Shown in pieces: positions 38,975-49,302 of a stretch of 64,000 bases of DNA. The position numbers were made by a program, and so were the translations under genes. The stretch is from Centropus unirufus (taxonomy: Eukaryota; Chordata; Aves; Cuculiformes; Centropidae): assembly GCA_013397695.1 (NCBI GenBank), contig VYZI01000041.1, positions 334,671 to 398,670 of the forward strand, written 5' to 3'. The notes under the pieces are model-generated. The model was not told where the DNA came from. It did not search any database and saw only the letters and a program-made list of their open reading frames with translations. Every line of letters starts with the position of its first letter. The stretch's first letter is position 1.

Positions 38975-41784
38975 TAATTCTCCCAACTACACTATCTATA
39001 CAAGCAGCAGAAAAACACAAATTCTCCAGAACACCAATCAAGCTTAACCTGGTAGCAGCATGGCCAAGAAACAACTTTAGATAGACCAGCTCTCTAAAGA
39101 CAAGACCCGTTTTCAGCACCTAATAAGAACAGAATCCCAAGGGCCTGCATGAATAGAGGTTCCCTGTACAGCGAGCATCCCCCTGTTGGCCCTTTGACAA
39201 TCGGACTTAGTCTTCATGCTTACGTAACACATGACCTTTCTGCAGCAAACTCGGGTGGGACAGTGGAATGATGGAATTGTTTCTCTCTAAAAGAATAAAA
39301 GATAGCACAGCAGGCTATAAAAAATGAACATTCCTGACTAAGAAAAGATAATTATAAGTAACAGTTCGGATATTTTAATTACCACAACACTGAGAGCTTA
39401 TCAGCGTCAAAGCTTCCTATTGTTTTCATAAACAAAAATCAACTTATAAACAAGAGTTTATTTGAACAAAGTCTTGTGTCACTTCTGATAAGACAGTATA
39501 ACAGTTTAATCCTTACTGGTAGTTCAGTGCCAGCACAAACTCTTCAAATTCTCACAATTTAAGACAGGAAAAGTATGTATCGGAACATAATCTGTAACAA
39601 ACTGTGGAGAAAAGGTGAAATTCGTATATACATAATGTATTGATTACATGAAATATGAAGCAGTAAACAATGTCACTACCTCTTTTCTTCAGAGATATAT
39701 AACTTAGAAGCCATTTTTCTCCAGCCTCAAATTACTCCATTCCTTAAATAACCAAAAAAACCACTTTATTTGTACCACCGAAAGAAACATTTTCCTCATC
39801 TCCTTCTCATTATGCTTTGAATTAATACATTAGGTACAATTTGAACAGGAATGTTTAACCTTCTGCATGTGAGTCTTACCAGAGCTTTCAATCAGCAGTT
39901 TAACAAGGTGGGCCTGTTGCAGTTTCAGACTTCAGGCAAGGCATGCAACAATCTTTCCTCATGCTCTGAAAGTTCAAACTCCAAGAAGCCTTTGTCAAAA
40001 AGTAATTCCAAATTAATCAGATTAACTTATTCCTTTTACACTGAAGGATTCTTGGTCTCGTCCTGTGCATTAGATTAATAATGGATTCTTTTGTCTATAA
40101 AATAAGTTACAGTGGAAGTCCAGTCTCTCTGAGACTGAGAATCCATTAAACTAATACTTCGAATTTTCTTTCCAACAATAATTTTTTGAGAAAAAAAACA
40201 TATACATATTATAAGGGGCTTACGCAGAAAAATGTGCAGGGTCTCAAAGAGAAACATGGGTGAAACAATCAGTGTAAATATAGGATAGATCGCATGCCTC
40301 CAGCTGGCATTTCAACTATTTTTTATTATTACCTTATTATTTTTTTGGCAGAGTTCCTTGCCTTCTCTGTATATGGAAAAATAGTTGCACACAGCCCATG
40401 AACAGCTGGGTTTTTTTAAAGGATCAGTGTTGCATGAAAGTCTGCCTTCAAACTTTCTGCTTCCCCATATGTACACACAAGATTCTCCCTGTTCCTTTTC
40501 TCACAAAACACCAAAATACAATGATGAGTTAACCAGTTCCAATTCTAATGACAGAAAAATCATACAACCTCTAGTTAACCCAGATAGAAACACCTGGTGT
40601 TACTTCCAAGCAGAGTTTTCCTAGCCAAATTTATAATAAACTGCGGAGTTTTGTGGACATTGCTTTTTCCTGAAAAGTTCTAGAGTTAAGAAATTGAAAA
40701 AAGCTTTTTTTTATGTTAACATAAGTGATTGTTAAACAGGACCAATCCTGCAATATTTTCTATTAACAAATAAACCCAGTAGAATGTTCTCATATTGAAG
40801 CAAATTGCAAAGGTGAAAGGACTTCCAAGAAATAGAGAGGGAATGCACCAAAACATTAATGTGAACATGAAATGACCATTTGGTCTCTATGGCAATAATC
40901 TATATTTGTAAATATTGTGGCAAAAAGAATGCCTAGATTAACAATCACATCATGCAATTATTCTTCAACCATGAACTATTTTATCCATGAAGTGGATAGC
41001 TTAACATGACCCTCAAATTTATGTATGTCCATAATCCTGAGCAAAAGTTTACTCAGTCTGAGGAGGAGGAAACTTCTTGAGGACACTTTTTGTGGAAGTT
41101 TCTCTGTAGTCTTCTTCCCACACTTCTGCAGGCAGGGAAGTAAACCACAAACATTTAGAAGTCATTAGTCAGTCCCTGAAGACCAATTTATCTTTAATAC
41201 ACAATGAATTCTCATTTTCTGCTTGTTTAGACCAATAATTACCTCTATTTGAGTTATTTACTATGATTAGACCAACAAACATAGATACCTGTGTACTCAT
41301 GCACACTTTCTCACTAATAAAGTAAAGGTATGAATGTAAGTAATTGATCCTGGTGTCTGGAACTTTGTGGAAGAACAAAAAGGAATCAAGTATCATAACA
41401 ACCTTGCTAAAACTGTGAAAATCAGCACAATGGATTTTTTTCATCCTTCATATCATTCTCCTTACCTTGGAAGCTTTAAGGATTATTCACAAATGTGAAA
41501 GACTCAAAATCCAAAGAAGCATTTGTCATGAATGCTAAATAGTTTTCTTACCTCCTCATGAATACAGCAGGCTTTCCCCTTGCCATCATATTCCCAACAC
41601 CTGGCTCAGTGAGATTGTGCAACACAGAAATCTCTTCTTGAAGATAACATCTCCAATGTCAGTGAGGGAATAACTAACATATTTAATAGCCCCCATTCAA
41701 CAAGCTCAGATGTTTCTGCCTCCATTAAGACCAGTCCATTCACTTGTCTCCTGTGCACAGTTTCCAGACAAAGCAAAAGACCTC

Positions 41785-42243
41785 AAGAATTCAAGAAACT
41801 ACTGAAGAGAGTCTAGTGGAGGGTCACAAAGAGGATGTGAAGACTAGAGCATTTCTCTTAAAAGAAAGGCTGACAACTGAGTCTGTTTAGCCTGGAGAAG
41901 ACTGAGAGGGGATCTTATCAATTCTTATAAATATCTAAGGGGTGGATGTCAAGGAGATAAGGCCAGACTCTTCTCAGTTGTGCCAAGTGAGAAGACAAGG
42001 GGCAACAGGCACAAGTTGGAACACAAGAGGTTCCACCTAAATATGAATAAAAACTCTTTAAAGGATGATGAAGCACTGGAACAGGCTGCCCAAGGACTTT
42101 GTGGAGACTCCTCCTCCACAGATATTCAAACCCCTCCCAGGTGCACCCCTGTGAAACCTGCTGCAGGTTAATCTGCTTTAGCACAGGGGTGCACTGGATC
42201 ATCTCCAGAGGTCTCTTCCAACCCCCACCATTCTGTGATAATG
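41785..42243 (+). mobile_element. CR1 LINE 3' end
   Basis: The plus strand follows the CR1 3' region in order: 'gagagtctagtggagggtc'; then 'agcctggagaag' with 'agaggggatctt'; 'ataaatatctaagg'; 'gacaaggggcaac'; 'cactggaacaggctgccc'; 'gaggtctcttccaaccc'; and a terminal 'ccattctgtgata'. It is truncated at its 5' end and holds only the last C-terminal codons and 3' UTR of ORF2. Stops and small indels break the frames. It lies antisense to COL5A2 inside intron 1. Confidence 0.9.
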
Positions 42244-44734
42244 TAAAGAAGGTAAAGACAATCTCTAATTCAAATACAACAGCCATTGTTTGGTTTTACT
42301 TGGTCACACTGTGGAAGAATACAAAGTGAGTACTTTTAAGTCAATGCAAGGGCTTACACTGATCTCAGCTGAGGCAAGGTTGACACCAAAAGAGCATGTT
42401 GCAGCAATTGATGAGAACCTAAAGGGAAGTATACGATTGCAGTGAGAAATATGGGCGATGGTGTCAATGGACCATCATTGCCACGCCCACATGGAATTCA
42501 CACAGACAAATCCTCTTGAAGGAAGTGATACCTGCAATGTCAGATCTGTTTCAAGTTTACTGAGAGATTCTCCAACTGAAAAAGTATGTTTCTAGTTTTC
42601 TTAAAGAACTTTTTTTTGAAGAAAGCAATCACATTTACAGTCACGAGTGGATGGGAAAGGATCCCAGAAGCATGCAGACCTTCTGCTAGTAGCTTTCTCT
42701 AACCTGAGTCCTAAAGGAAAGAGAAAAGATTACAGAGTGGATGGAAATCCCCACATCAAATGTTCAGGGATTTCACATATTCAGTGCTTAAGCAGCACAT
42801 AGTTTCAGTAACCTTCTGGGCACTCTTTGGCCCTATTGGATTTGTGAACTAGTCCGGTCCCCTAAACAGAATTTAAAACCAGCATCTCTCAGTCCTCTAG
42901 GATTTTGCAGACTTTATTCCTAAATAACTTTTCTAAAGGCACATTTAAAACAGCTAGTCTCAAAATGACCAATTCTGTTGTATTAGGTTTGAAAGTATCT
43001 GTTTTTCATGTTTTTGCATGCATTTTATGTATACTATATAGCATTATCAGCCAAGTACTCTTAAGCAAAACAGATCAATTTGTAGTGGTTCCAAGAGGGA
43101 TAAACCCCCTGGCACTATTCAAAAGCACAGAAATACATGCCTCTCCACCCCATAAAATAAGAGGTATGTTTGATTTAAAGAATTACAGTTCTTTAATCAA
43201 TCATTTTAAAAATCATTTTACTTGCTTCATTCTGTTCAGCGTATGAAAATCCCACACACTCATCTTGATAAATTCTGTAACATCTGCAAAAAGCTAATAC
43301 TTTCTTCCACTGTGGTTGAGGTTCACAACCAGTATTTAATCCTTCTCATTTTTCTTCTCACTGTATTACAAACTTTCTGAAGATAGTTTTTCTAATTTAA
43401 GCTTCCCGAAATTGCTTCCTTGCTTCCCCAGATACCTCCAATACTTGTTTACCATAACACCTCTGAAGTGACACATTTGACCAGCTGAATGGGGAGAAGT
43501 GAAGCAGCTGTATAGACAAAGTCACCTGCGGTTTGATACAATGTACACTGACCTTTGACCTCTGCACAAACCCTCACCAGTCTACAGTATTTGTGGGCCT
43601 CATTCTGGGAGTAAATCAAAATTGAAATGTCCTTTTTTATGCAAGTAAACCAGACCAACATGCGGGATGTACCCTCTTTCCTCACTGTGCAACATCCTTT
43701 ACAATACATGCAAATACCTTTGGAGGTTTTACTGGTTTTAATTTTACTACAATGAACATTTGGAGAAGCAGCGTTTGTTTTTTGTATGAATGGTAGACAA
43801 AAGATATTACATTCTCAAAGAGGAAGGTGAATAAGTGAAGTGCAAACATATATCACTAATATATTACAATGTATTTTTCTCTCTGACTTGCCACATACTT
43901 TCCTCAGACATCAGCATATGGGAAGTACATCCCAGAATGTGTTGTTGCAGTACTAACTCATCTCACTTTCCGTAACAGCAACAAACTCGTAGATGACACA
44001 TAATAGCTTAACCCCACAGAAATCACACATAAAATTCATCTTTAAAAATACATATATAAAGAAAAAAACAAAACATCAGGAAAAAACCAATGATTTTTAC
44101 GAAATAGATTTTGGAAAATGAAGTCATTATTCTCACAAGTGTTTGTAATGATGTATATCTGAAGAGTGTGTAATATTTGTCTCTATGCTTAGCATATGAA
44201 TTACACCCCCGAGTTTATATGAAGTGTCCCCTCTAAAGGAAGTTCTTAAACAGCTGCGAGTCATCAGGAGAAAATAATTTTTCTTTGCAGAACAAGAGTT
44301 TCAGAACCACTGCCCTGTTTTATTCATCAGGCTTTTGACTCCTCCTCACTTGCGTAATGCAGCATACTAACAGAAACGTTCAGTTACAAAAACAAAAAAA
44401 AAAAAAAAGAAACAACTCCTGAAAACAGGCAATAAAATACCTATAATACTGTGTGGCAACGCACTAGTCCCTTTGTTGAGCATTATTTGGAAGAGAAGTC
44501 GATGTTCCACATGAGAAGCCTAAGAAGTGTGTTGATAAGTACAATAGACTCAGGCTGCCCCACAGCCAGGCTTCTCTCATTTCAGGAAGCCAACATACAG
44601 CACGACATCCATACAGACTGATCAAAGAGCACAGGCACGCATTCTCCTGGCCACTAATCTCTCCCTCTCAGGCACTACAATGATATTTACTAAAAACGGA
44701 TGTAAAGCAGCTTAAGTAAGTTCAGGTTACAGGA
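42244..44734. other. Intronic stretch without recognised features
   Basis: AT-rich non-coding sequence with an A15 run at 44394..44408. The longest open frame (113 codons, plus strand, 42905..43246) resembles nothing I know and has ordinary intronic composition. Confidence 0.55.
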
Positions 44735-45150
44735 GTCAGGTAGGCGGCAGGCCAGAGCCTCCTGCCTTCCCAGAGCAGGATACAAACCGCGCTGCTCCGC
44801 GAAGGCAGCCCCAGGCGGGAGAGGAAGGCTGGGTGCCACCACAGCCTGCCTGGGGCTCAGGCAGCCCATCAGCAACAGCTGGGGCGCGGAGGAGGTGAAA
44901 AAGAAAAGCAGAAGGAAGAAAGGGAGCCCACGTTTCTGTATTTCTCCAAAACAAAGAAAGTATCGCAGATGCAGCCCGGCGCGGACACCTCCGCCCTGTG
45001 ACGTTCGTGTGCTCCCTCCTCTCGGCGCGGCGGCCCCGGCCCGAGCGCTCGCCGGTGCCGGCGCAGCCCCTGCCTCAGCCGGCGCCGCGAAAACCGCTCC
45101 GGAAGCCTCCCCCTGCGTCCACAGCAGAACCCAGCGCGGTGCGCTCCCAG
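44735..45150. promoter_or_regulatory. COL5A2: CpG island at the 5' end of COL5A2 intron 1
   Basis: CpG dinucleotides are dense, most of all between 44970 and 45145 (clusters such as GGCGCGGCGG and CCGGCGCCGCG), in a window that is otherwise CpG-poor. It begins about 110 bases downstream of exon 1, so it sits inside the transcribed region rather than over the presumed start. It probably has enhancer or promoter-proximal function. Several long open frames cross it on both strands, but they reflect high GC and few stops, not protein. Confidence 0.8.
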
Positions 45151-45251
45151 CTCCGTTACTCCTGTACCCCAGAAGCTTAATATCCAAACCATAATGCATA
45201 CAAAAGGGGGGATGATTTCTTTTTCCCTTTGGGAGGGAGAGAAAAAGAAAA

Positions 45252-45257
45252 ACTCAC
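45252..45257 (-). other. COL5A2: Splice donor of COL5A2 exon 1
   Basis: GGCG|GTGAGT on the minus strand matches the donor consensus well. Exon 1 ends with one base of a glycine codon, which is phase 1, the same phase as the exon 2 acceptor. Confidence 0.9.
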
Positions 45258-45360
45258 CGCCGTCATATTCCTCCTCTTCTTGCGCTTTTATGGTTAAAAA
45301 TGGCCCTACTAAAGCAGCAAGGATGAAAAAAGTTCTCGTTTGTCCCCAGATTGCCATCAT
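45258..45360 (-). CDS. COL5A2: COL5A2 exon 1: signal peptide and acidic N-terminus of procollagen alpha-2(V)
   Basis: The coding part is 103 nt, 34 codons plus one base. Translation starts at a double ATG (45360 and 45357), giving MMAIWGQTR. A hydrophobic core FFILAALVGPFL follows (residues 11-22), then TIKA|QEEEEYDG, with a likely signal-peptidase cut after Ala26 leaving an N-terminal Gln. Known vertebrate COL5A2 shares the MM-A start, a similar core ending in IKA and the acidic run after Q. The first ATG was chosen because the double methionine is conserved in the family. The chain is co-translationally imported into the ER and secreted as procollagen V. After splicing, the acidic run continues as DGGEDVEEIAC in exon 2. 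Regulation is suggested by upstream ATGs, a TATTTAAA box and an ATCAATCA motif described separately. Confidence 0.93.
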
Positions 45361-45377
45361 ATCTGGCTATTAGGCAT
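45357..45377 (-). promoter_or_regulatory. COL5A2: Upstream ORF overlapping the COL5A2 start codon
   Basis: ATG at 45377 opens a six-codon frame (MPNSQI) whose stop TGA overlaps the main start as ATGA (A of the main ATG at 45360, TGA at 45359..45357). Such an overlap suits termination-reinitiation. Other fibrillar collagen mRNAs (COL1A1, COL1A2, COL3A1) are known to carry short upstream ORFs next to the start. Confidence 0.6.
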
Positions 45378-45415
45378 GTATCCTCCTGGGCAGCAAAAAG
45401 TGCAGAAATGCAAGG

Positions 45416-45430
45416 TTATTTTAGCACCAT
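45416..45430 (-). promoter_or_regulatory. COL5A2: Minimal upstream ORF (MVLK) in the COL5A2 leader
   Basis: ATG GTG CTA AAA TAA. The ATG has C at -3 (TTC before ATG) but G at +4, so its context is mediocre. It overlaps the end of the longer upstream ORF in another frame. Confidence 0.5.
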
Positions 45431-45465
45431 GAAGGCAGCTGGGAAGTCTTTCTGCCTTTCAGCAT
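45421..45465 (-). promoter_or_regulatory. COL5A2: 14-codon upstream ORF in the COL5A2 leader
   Basis: ATG at 45465 opens a frame of 14 codons ending with TAA at 45423..45421. Its relevance depends on the start site lying upstream of 45465, which the TATTTAAA position predicts. Confidence 0.5.
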
Positions 45466-45550
45466 CAGTTCCAGGACAAAGTCTGCCAGCCCCTTTTTTT
45501 CAGCACCCGCTCCAGCGCGGTCTGCAAACACTCCTTTCAGGGGATGCGGC

Positions 45551-45558
45551 TTTAAATA
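45551..45558 (-). promoter_or_regulatory. COL5A2: TATA-like box of COL5A2
   Basis: TATTTAAA on the minus strand, ending 191 bases upstream of the ATG, within a moderately GC-rich stretch where such a motif stands out. A start near 45525 would follow. As I recall, the human promoter has been described as lacking a canonical TATA, so this needs transcript data. Confidence 0.45.
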
Positions 45559-45643
45559 GGAAGAATGCTGCCTCCACTTCTCTTCCTGCCCCTTTTCAGC
45601 TCATTCAGGCTCCTAATCATCCACTCCCTGCCAAGCAAGAGTC

Positions 45644-45651
45644 TGATTGAT
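45644..45651 (-). promoter_or_regulatory. COL5A2: ATCAATCA motif, possible PBX/PREP (TALE homeodomain) site
   Basis: ATCAATCA on the minus strand, about 85 bases upstream of TATTTAAA. From memory of the literature, a site of this sequence in the human COL5A2 minimal promoter binds PBX-PREP complexes with HOX co-operation. A motif of the same sequence in the same region of the bird gene suggests conservation. An eight-base match alone is weak; its position gives it weight. Confidence 0.55.
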
Positions 45652-48600
45652 GGTAAATAACCGAATCAGAGCTGGTTTCACTCTTCCTTGAACTTTTTCC
45701 TTTAGGAATACACTTGTAGGATATTTTCCTGCTGCTATGCAATGTATGTGCCGTGTCAGGACCATTTATTAAGTAAGCAAAGCATAGTTCTGTAAGAAGC
45801 TGTCAGGAAGAGAAAGCTCTGCTTATAACACGCCCAGCCCACACTTCCTGGGAATGGAGGGTATAGCCTTCCATGGAGTTGATTCCCTTATTAGGAACTT
45901 CACCCCTTCCAGCTTGTGGGAAGGAGGAAATCCTCCTCTCTATCTTGCTATAGCTGCATTATCAAATAGGACTTCAGTCCCTTAAGAGGGGCCATAGAGC
46001 CACCAACGTAGCTTGTTTCAGGAACCTCTAAATATGCTCTAGACTTTAAATGCCAGAATGACAATCCAAGTTATCCAATTACCTGCTTTTCTCCAAGGCT
46101 CTCCACCCTTGTTCCTTGACAACTGGAAATCTACCTAAGCCCCAGCCTAGAATTTAGTACTTAACAATGTACCTTAATTAGAATTCTAATGTGGGCACTA
46201 AGTAAATCTCTCTTTTGTGGATCACTTTCAGCTGGGATTAGGATACTAGGTAGTTTTCTTCCCACAGTGTTTCTGTTTTGCAGAGCTTCATCACTATACC
46301 CCTCATTTGCTAAGAATTGGGCTTGCCTATACCTCCTGGAGAGAAATGCAGATCCATCTGTTGCAAGGTTTTCTATCTTCAGCCACTTCAGCTTGAGAAC
46401 AATCCCATTGAAAGTGGATGCAATGAGTAAACCTGTCTGCCTGGATTCATGCAGGCTGGCAACATTCTGGTTATCATAGCACAATTAACACTTCTCTGTG
46501 ATGTGAGTGTGAAAGCTTGTAAAGTTTTCTTCTGCCTCTTCAAAAGAGCTGCATGCCCAGAAGATGAATGATAACCCAGAAAATGGCATAGCACTGCAAC
46601 ACTACATCATGCCTACTTCAGTAGCAAAACCAGAGATTAAAGTAAAGATACACTGAAACAGAACAAAATTAAAATTCCCTGCTATCTTGCACTGAGCAGT
46701 CTTGACATGGCAGTCTTAATCTTGAGTTATGCATGGTTACACTGCAGGAGCATAGTATCCCACAACCCCTGTTGCTCAAGAATAGAAATATTGAAGCTGT
46801 GGAAGCCACTGCAATTTCATTTTGAAAAGCAATCATAATAATTGCTAAGTCTTAGAACTGGTGAAACAAAAGTTAACATTTGTTAACCTGCTCAGTCACA
46901 GGCAAAATTCTCTTTTGACAGGCTCATGGGTACTTGAACTGTTCTGCTAGTCTCAAAAGTTATTTTTTATATCATACTTCAGCAGAACCGTAGGAAATGT
47001 CCCTTGGAAAGCTGATGTTACATGATCCTGGCTAGAAACAGCAGGTGCTTTAGATGATATATCTAGTTTAGGACCAGATCTGACCTTTGTCATTTGCACT
47101 CTTCTGTAGACACATTAGTTATGAGAGAGCAGCAAACAAGAAAGCTTACAACCATAACCCATCGCACTGCCACTGCTAAATCATCACATGAAATTACACA
47201 ATACAAAATCGCTGCATACATTAGAAGAGGAAAATAACACTTTTAGAGAAACACATGACACAAAGCTTCCCACAGTTGGAGGTAACCCATCATGCACAGT
47301 ATTAAGTACAGAAATATTAAAATTAATAATTTAAGAGGAGAAAGGCTGAGAATATGGACACTTCTGAGAATTCTCCTGTGCTTGTTGATGAAAAACTATT
47401 ATAGCAGACATGAAGGTATTTCTGAACTATACACTACTAATGGTGGGGATTTATGTGAAATTTGTTTTAGTGGAGCTGACAACTGAAAGTCCTTCATGTA
47501 GCCTGAGGAAAGCTACAATGAAACCCCAGGGACTTCTGACTCTACCACAGAATCATATAAATGGTCACACACTGTCTTTAGAGTTGCTAACTTTGTCTGC
47601 AAAATTAGGTAACAAGTTTTGATACTCATTTCCCCAAGTCTTAAGTCACCAACAGGTTAGTAAATTCCTAGTGTACTCACAGCAAGAATGAGCCTTACCA
47701 TCATTATCTCTTATGGTCTCTGAGAAAAATAAAAGAACAGCACAGAATTATGGTGACATTTTTTCCCTTGATAACTCATTGAGAAAAAAAAATCAGGACT
47801 CCTTTTACCATTTTCAATGGAACGTTTTTCTGAGGAGCTGGAGAAATTTTCAAGCATATCTCCTTCCATTTCCATTCTAGTCTGTTCTTTGGAGAGATTT
47901 CTAGAGCATTATTTAAAAGTTGCCTTTCAAATCTACTTCTACCTTGCTGTCATTAACAAATTATGCCACATAACCAAAGCAGATGAAAACAGATAATTGA
48001 AAAGGATGTAAATTGCTTCACTAATCAATCACCTTGTGCCTCCTTACAAATATTTCCCTTTATCATGGATATGTATTTAAAGAGACTTACAGGTTTTTTC
48101 AGCATCATAACTAGTTATGAAGTCTATCGCTTTTCATTTAAACAAATTTACTGCCAGGCATAAGTTATTTGATTGCATCACATTCAATATGAGTGAGAGT
48201 TAGCATGCCTGTAAACTGAGTCAGACTAAGCAATTAAGAGTGGGCAGATAAATAATTCCAAGTACGCTCGATGTCACCTCACCCCTCCTCCTCTCAATAG
48301 GGGAGAAACCAGCATGGCAGACAATAATACTGTATATATGCAGCAACTTCTCTCTAGCCGTTTTTCACTCTCTCCATAGTTTTTAAGATTCTGTAAGAAC
48401 AGAGGAACGTAAACTAGCCTAAGGTCATGCATTCAGCAGAAGTAAAGCTAGACACGGACTTTCTGGAGCTCATTTCTTTTCTGTGCTAAGGAAAATAACA
48501 CAAGATGAAAATTTATTGGGAGGAGAATTTAGGGTCCTGACTCCTAGAGCCGACTCTCTTCAGTGCACCTTCAATCTACTCATTGTTATACCTTAAGCTT

Positions 48601-49279
48601 ACAGTACTGAAATGAACCCAAATTTAGAAGACAGAGCCACTATAGGAGTATTAGTACCGAATATTCTTCTCTTTCTCCAATCCAACTCAGTAGAACACTA
48701 GATATGGAAATGCAGGACACGAATGCAGCCTCTTCCTACCAGCAGGAGAGTCCTTGAAACTGGGACAGTCTCAGCTACCAGTTTGTTGCAGATGTCTGAC
48801 TCCCTGGGGATAAATAAGTGATGTGACATGATTAAAATGTCACTTTCTAAAGCTTCGTGCTTTGCACTAGAGCAACTAGACACATACAAGTTTGAAGGAT
48901 CTTCATAGCAAATGAAGCAAAACAACAAAGCAAGAGCAAAATCTTCATACAAAAGCAGCATGTGCCCCTTTATGATATGCTTTAAAAAGTCTTCATGAAA
49001 TAACAGCTGTTTCAAAGCCAGGCCACTTCTAGAAATGTCAAGATACTGTACTCCACAAAAAAAAACTCAAAAACTAAATACTCCCTAGTTTCCACTCTCT
49101 TGATATCCACTAAATCTTGATATCAATTAAAAGGCTTACACTTTTTAAAAATTTTAGAGTCAGGCCAGAAAAAAAACTAAACAACTATTAGATTAAGATG
49201 TTTCAGTGCATGTATATATATGAGTAATTAAAATTCCAGTATCCATGAGTGTCTCTCTTCAATAAAGTCTAATGACATT

Positions 49280-49302
49280 TCACACTGTCCTATACAGTGT
49301 GA
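49280..49302. repeat. Inverted repeat, 9-bp arms, 5-base loop
   Basis: TCACACTGT (49280..49288), loop CCTAT, then ACAGTGTGA (49294..49302). The arms are perfect and of mixed base composition, so slightly less likely by chance than AT-only palindromes. Confidence 0.75.

Larger units (their letters stand above)
28825..41784. other. Intronic stretch, simple repeats and one strong hairpin
   Basis: No gene or interspersed repeat was recognised. It contains a TTTTA array at 32448..32471, a G16 run at 32920..32935, an A13 run near 34801, a purine tract at 35419..35484 and a 13-bp hairpin at 38945..38974. Confidence 0.5.
1333..45257 (-). other. COL5A2: COL5A2 intron 1 (about 43.9 kb)
   Basis: The intron runs from GTGAGT at 45257..45252 to the CCCAG acceptor at 1333 and is phase 1. 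A very long first intron is usual for COL5A2 in vertebrates. It contains two CR1 pieces, a candidate LTR, one sequencing gap, simple repeats and a CpG island at its 5' end. Every open frame of 60-170 codons inside it lacks family resemblance and has no supporting splice or codon signal, so I annotate no second gene here. Confidence 0.88.
45361..45528 (-). other. COL5A2: Presumed COL5A2 5' untranslated region in exon 1
   Basis: The extent is inferred by placing the start site 25-30 bases downstream of TATTTAAA. The true start is unknown. It contains three upstream ATGs and no splice acceptor that would suggest a further upstream exon. Confidence 0.5.

Noticed and set aside
41918..42286. 122-codon open frame, minus strand
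   Set aside because: Antisense shadow of the CR1 3' end.
44690..45199. Long open frames on both strands over the GC-rich block (169 and 99 codons)
   Set aside because: They cover the CpG island in intron 1, are low-complexity Ala/Pro/Arg-rich and have no family resemblance. Few stops are expected in high GC.
44869..45257. Continuation of the COL5A2 exon 1 frame past the donor
   Set aside because: The frame stays open by chance into intron 1. The strong GTGAGT donor and the in-frame join with exon 2 show that coding stops at 45258.
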